This document shows positions 62,905 through 64,000 of a DNA stretch of 64,000 nt, one piece after another. The position numbers were made by a program, and so were the translations under genes. The notes beneath the pieces were generated by a model. It worked only from the letters and a program-made list of their open reading frames with translations. It made no database searches and was not told where the DNA came from. Origin of the DNA: Roseimaritima sediminicola (GTDB lineage: Bacteria > Planctomycetota > Planctomycetia > Pirellulales > Pirellulaceae); the NCBI RefSeq assembly GCF_009618275.1, contig NZ_WIAD01000011.1, positions 53,646 to 117,645 on the forward strand. Reading direction: 5' to 3'. How positions within the stretch are numbered: the stretch's first letter is position 1; each line of letters begins with the position of its first letter.

Positions 62905-63881
62905 TGGGCGGCGATGCAGGTTCCGAGGTGGGATCGCCGCATCGTTCGCATGCCTGTGCTTCGCGTTCCGGTGTACGACACCTGCCACTGACGGCGACCA
63001 GTTTATGTCTGGTGCTCCTATGCGCATCGATCTGGGGCGGTCAAGCGGTGGCGGCCAAGGTGGCCGTGGACGTCTATCCAGCGACGCTGGTGCTGGCATG
63101 GCGGCTGTTGCTCTCCCTGCCCGTTCTGTGGCTGGCATCGTACTGGAGCCGTTGGTCGCTGCGTCTGAGTGTCAGGCAGAGCGGGCTGGTGTTGGTCAAC
63201 ACGGCGATGGTGCTGTTGCAGATTGGATTGTTCTTGGTGGGAACCGAAGCGACCAGCAGCGCACGGTCGATTGTCATTATCAATACATTTCCTTTGTTTG
63301 CGGCACTTGCCGGAGCGAAGCTAACCAGCGACGCACGGTTGACCAAGCGTCAGTGGACGGGGTTGCTAGTGGCGATGGCGGGGCTGCAGTTTGTGTTGTT
63401 ACCGCGGGCGATAGCTGCCTCGATGACAGGAGAAAACACCGGCACGTTATGGGGCGACGGCTTGGTGTTGTTGGCGGCGATATTGGTCGGCGTAAAAATC
63501 GCGTACCTACGGCGCATCTTAGCGGAGCTGAACCCGCTGCAGTCGGTGTTTTGGAGTTCGTTGTTTGGAGGCGTTGCCTGTTTGGCAGCCTCCTTGCTAC
63601 GTAGCGACTTATCGGCATTACAATTCGTCCCCACGGCCATCGCCGGCATCGTCTACCAGGGGACAGTGGTCAGCGGAATCGCGGTTCTGACATGGACGTA
63701 CTTATTATCCCAGCATCCCTTAAACAAACTGACGGTATTCCGTCTGGCCACGCCACCGATCGGACTATTCGCCAGCTGGCTCCTGTTGGGCGAACCGCTC
63801 AGTGCGTCCCTGATCGCCGGAACCCTCCTCATCATCACCGGCATCCACCAAGTCAACCGCCACAACCGGGACAGTGCATAA
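62904..63881 (+). CDS. EamA/DMT-family transporter
   Basis: 325 residues; ATG 62904 overlaps the ATP-grasp stop (TGATG). Ten hydrophobic helices in two five-helix halves, characteristic of drug/metabolite transporters: LCLVLLCASIWGGQAVAAKVAV at the first helix (WG motif), LRRILAELNPLQSVFWSSLFG and a final LLLGEPLSASLIAGTLLIITGI (the LGE motif of EamA). It sits in the inner membrane and likely exports a small molecule, possibly the ligase product. The last codons and the stop lie in the repeat GGGACAGTGCA that continues after the gene. Confidence 0.88.
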   Translation: MGGDAGSEVGSPHRSHACASRSGVRHLPLTATSLCLVLLCASIWGGQAVAAKVAVDVYPATLVLAWRLLLSLPVLWLASYWSRWSLRLSVRQSGLVLVNTAMVLLQIGLFLVGTEATSSARSIVIINTFPLFAALAGAKLTSDARLTKRQWTGLLVAMAGLQFVLLPRAIAASMTGENTGTLWGDGLVLLAAILVGVKIAYLRRILAELNPLQSVFWSSLFGGVACLAASLLRSDLSALQFVPTAIAGIVYQGTVVSGIAVLTWTYLLSQHPLNKLTVFRLATPPIGLFASWLLLGEPLSASLIAGTLLIITGIHQVNRHNRDSA

Positions 63882-63935
63882 CCAACACCAACAACGGGGA
63901 CAGTGCACTGACCAACCAACAACGGGGACAGTGCA
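63868..63935. repeat. Three GGGGACAGTGCA repeats after the transporter gene
   Basis: Copies at 63868-63878, 63896-63907 and 63924-63935, about 28 bp apart and separated by CAACAA-rich spacers. The motif is REP-like: a GTGCAC half-palindrome next to GGGGACA. The transporter stop codon follows the first copy directly. Confidence 0.75.
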
Positions 63936-63940
63936 CGCAC

Positions 63941-64000
63941 CAACAACCAACAACCAACAACCAACAACCAACAACCAACAACCAACAACCAACAACCAAC
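63941..64000. repeat. Heptanucleotide microsatellite (CCAACAA)n
   Basis: About 8.5 copies up to the window edge, which cuts it. The complement TTGTTGG is the same heptamer found at 35797-35865. Confidence 0.9.

Overview
The window is a high-GC bacterial chromosome segment that reads as a planctomycete, most likely Pirellulaceae (inference from gene content). The evidence is a PSCyt1/DUF1549/DUF1553 protein followed by its DUF1501 partner, a DUF1559 prepilin-like protein, an SGNH/PVC-type dehydrogenase with a haem- and copper-binding partner, kinase genes paired with an ECF sigma factor, and weak or absent Shine-Dalgarno sites at many starts. Intergenic DNA is full of short palindromic repeats. 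No phage, insertion sequence, CRISPR array or rRNA gene was seen.

Layout. 1-4.6 kb: rpmB-gatC and gatA-gatB on the minus strand, the two pairs separated by a repeat tract, then a small lipoprotein gene. 4.9-8.4 kb: tRNA-Thr/Tyr/Gly/Thr, tuf, tRNA-Trp, secE and nusG, an old conserved translation/transcription block that stops before rplK. 8.5-18.4 kb: a radical SAM protein, a trio of envelope proteins of unknown function, the PSD1/DUF1501 pair and a lone WYL-like domain protein. 18.6-27.4 kb: nusB, the cupredoxin/HEAT/cytochrome protein, the SGNH-dehydrogenase protein, pdxA and an alkaline phosphatase, with large tandem-repeat arrays between them. 27.5-35.3 kb: thrS and a Tad/Flp pilus operon (flp, small ORF, cpaA, cpaB, cpaC, cpaE) that lacks the motor genes. 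36.1-40.3 kb: an ammonium transporter, a DUF1559 protein and a lipoprotein. 40.5-48.3 kb: an FHA protein, a methyltransferase-like protein, a dGTPase-like protein, uvrA, an unknown gene, aroH and a small conserved-looking protein.

48.3-63.9 kb is the most unusual part. An ECF sigma gene overlaps a transmembrane Ser/Thr kinase gene, which is followed by a CHAT-peptidase protein carrying a signal peptide. Divergent from these lie a membrane-anchored caspase-like protein, a 1391-residue pseudokinase-TM-TPR-caspase fusion, an ATP-grasp-like protein and a DMT-family transporter, with almost no spacing between genes. Three clan-CD cysteine peptidase-fold proteins, one active-looking kinase, one pseudokinase and a sigma factor in about 13 kb suggest a signalling and proteolysis module. 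Its function is not known to me; stress response, programmed death or defence are all only inferences.

Several dispersed repeat families (four short palindromes, a ~145-185 bp multi-hairpin element, and a heptamer microsatellite) recur between genes and often abut stop codons.
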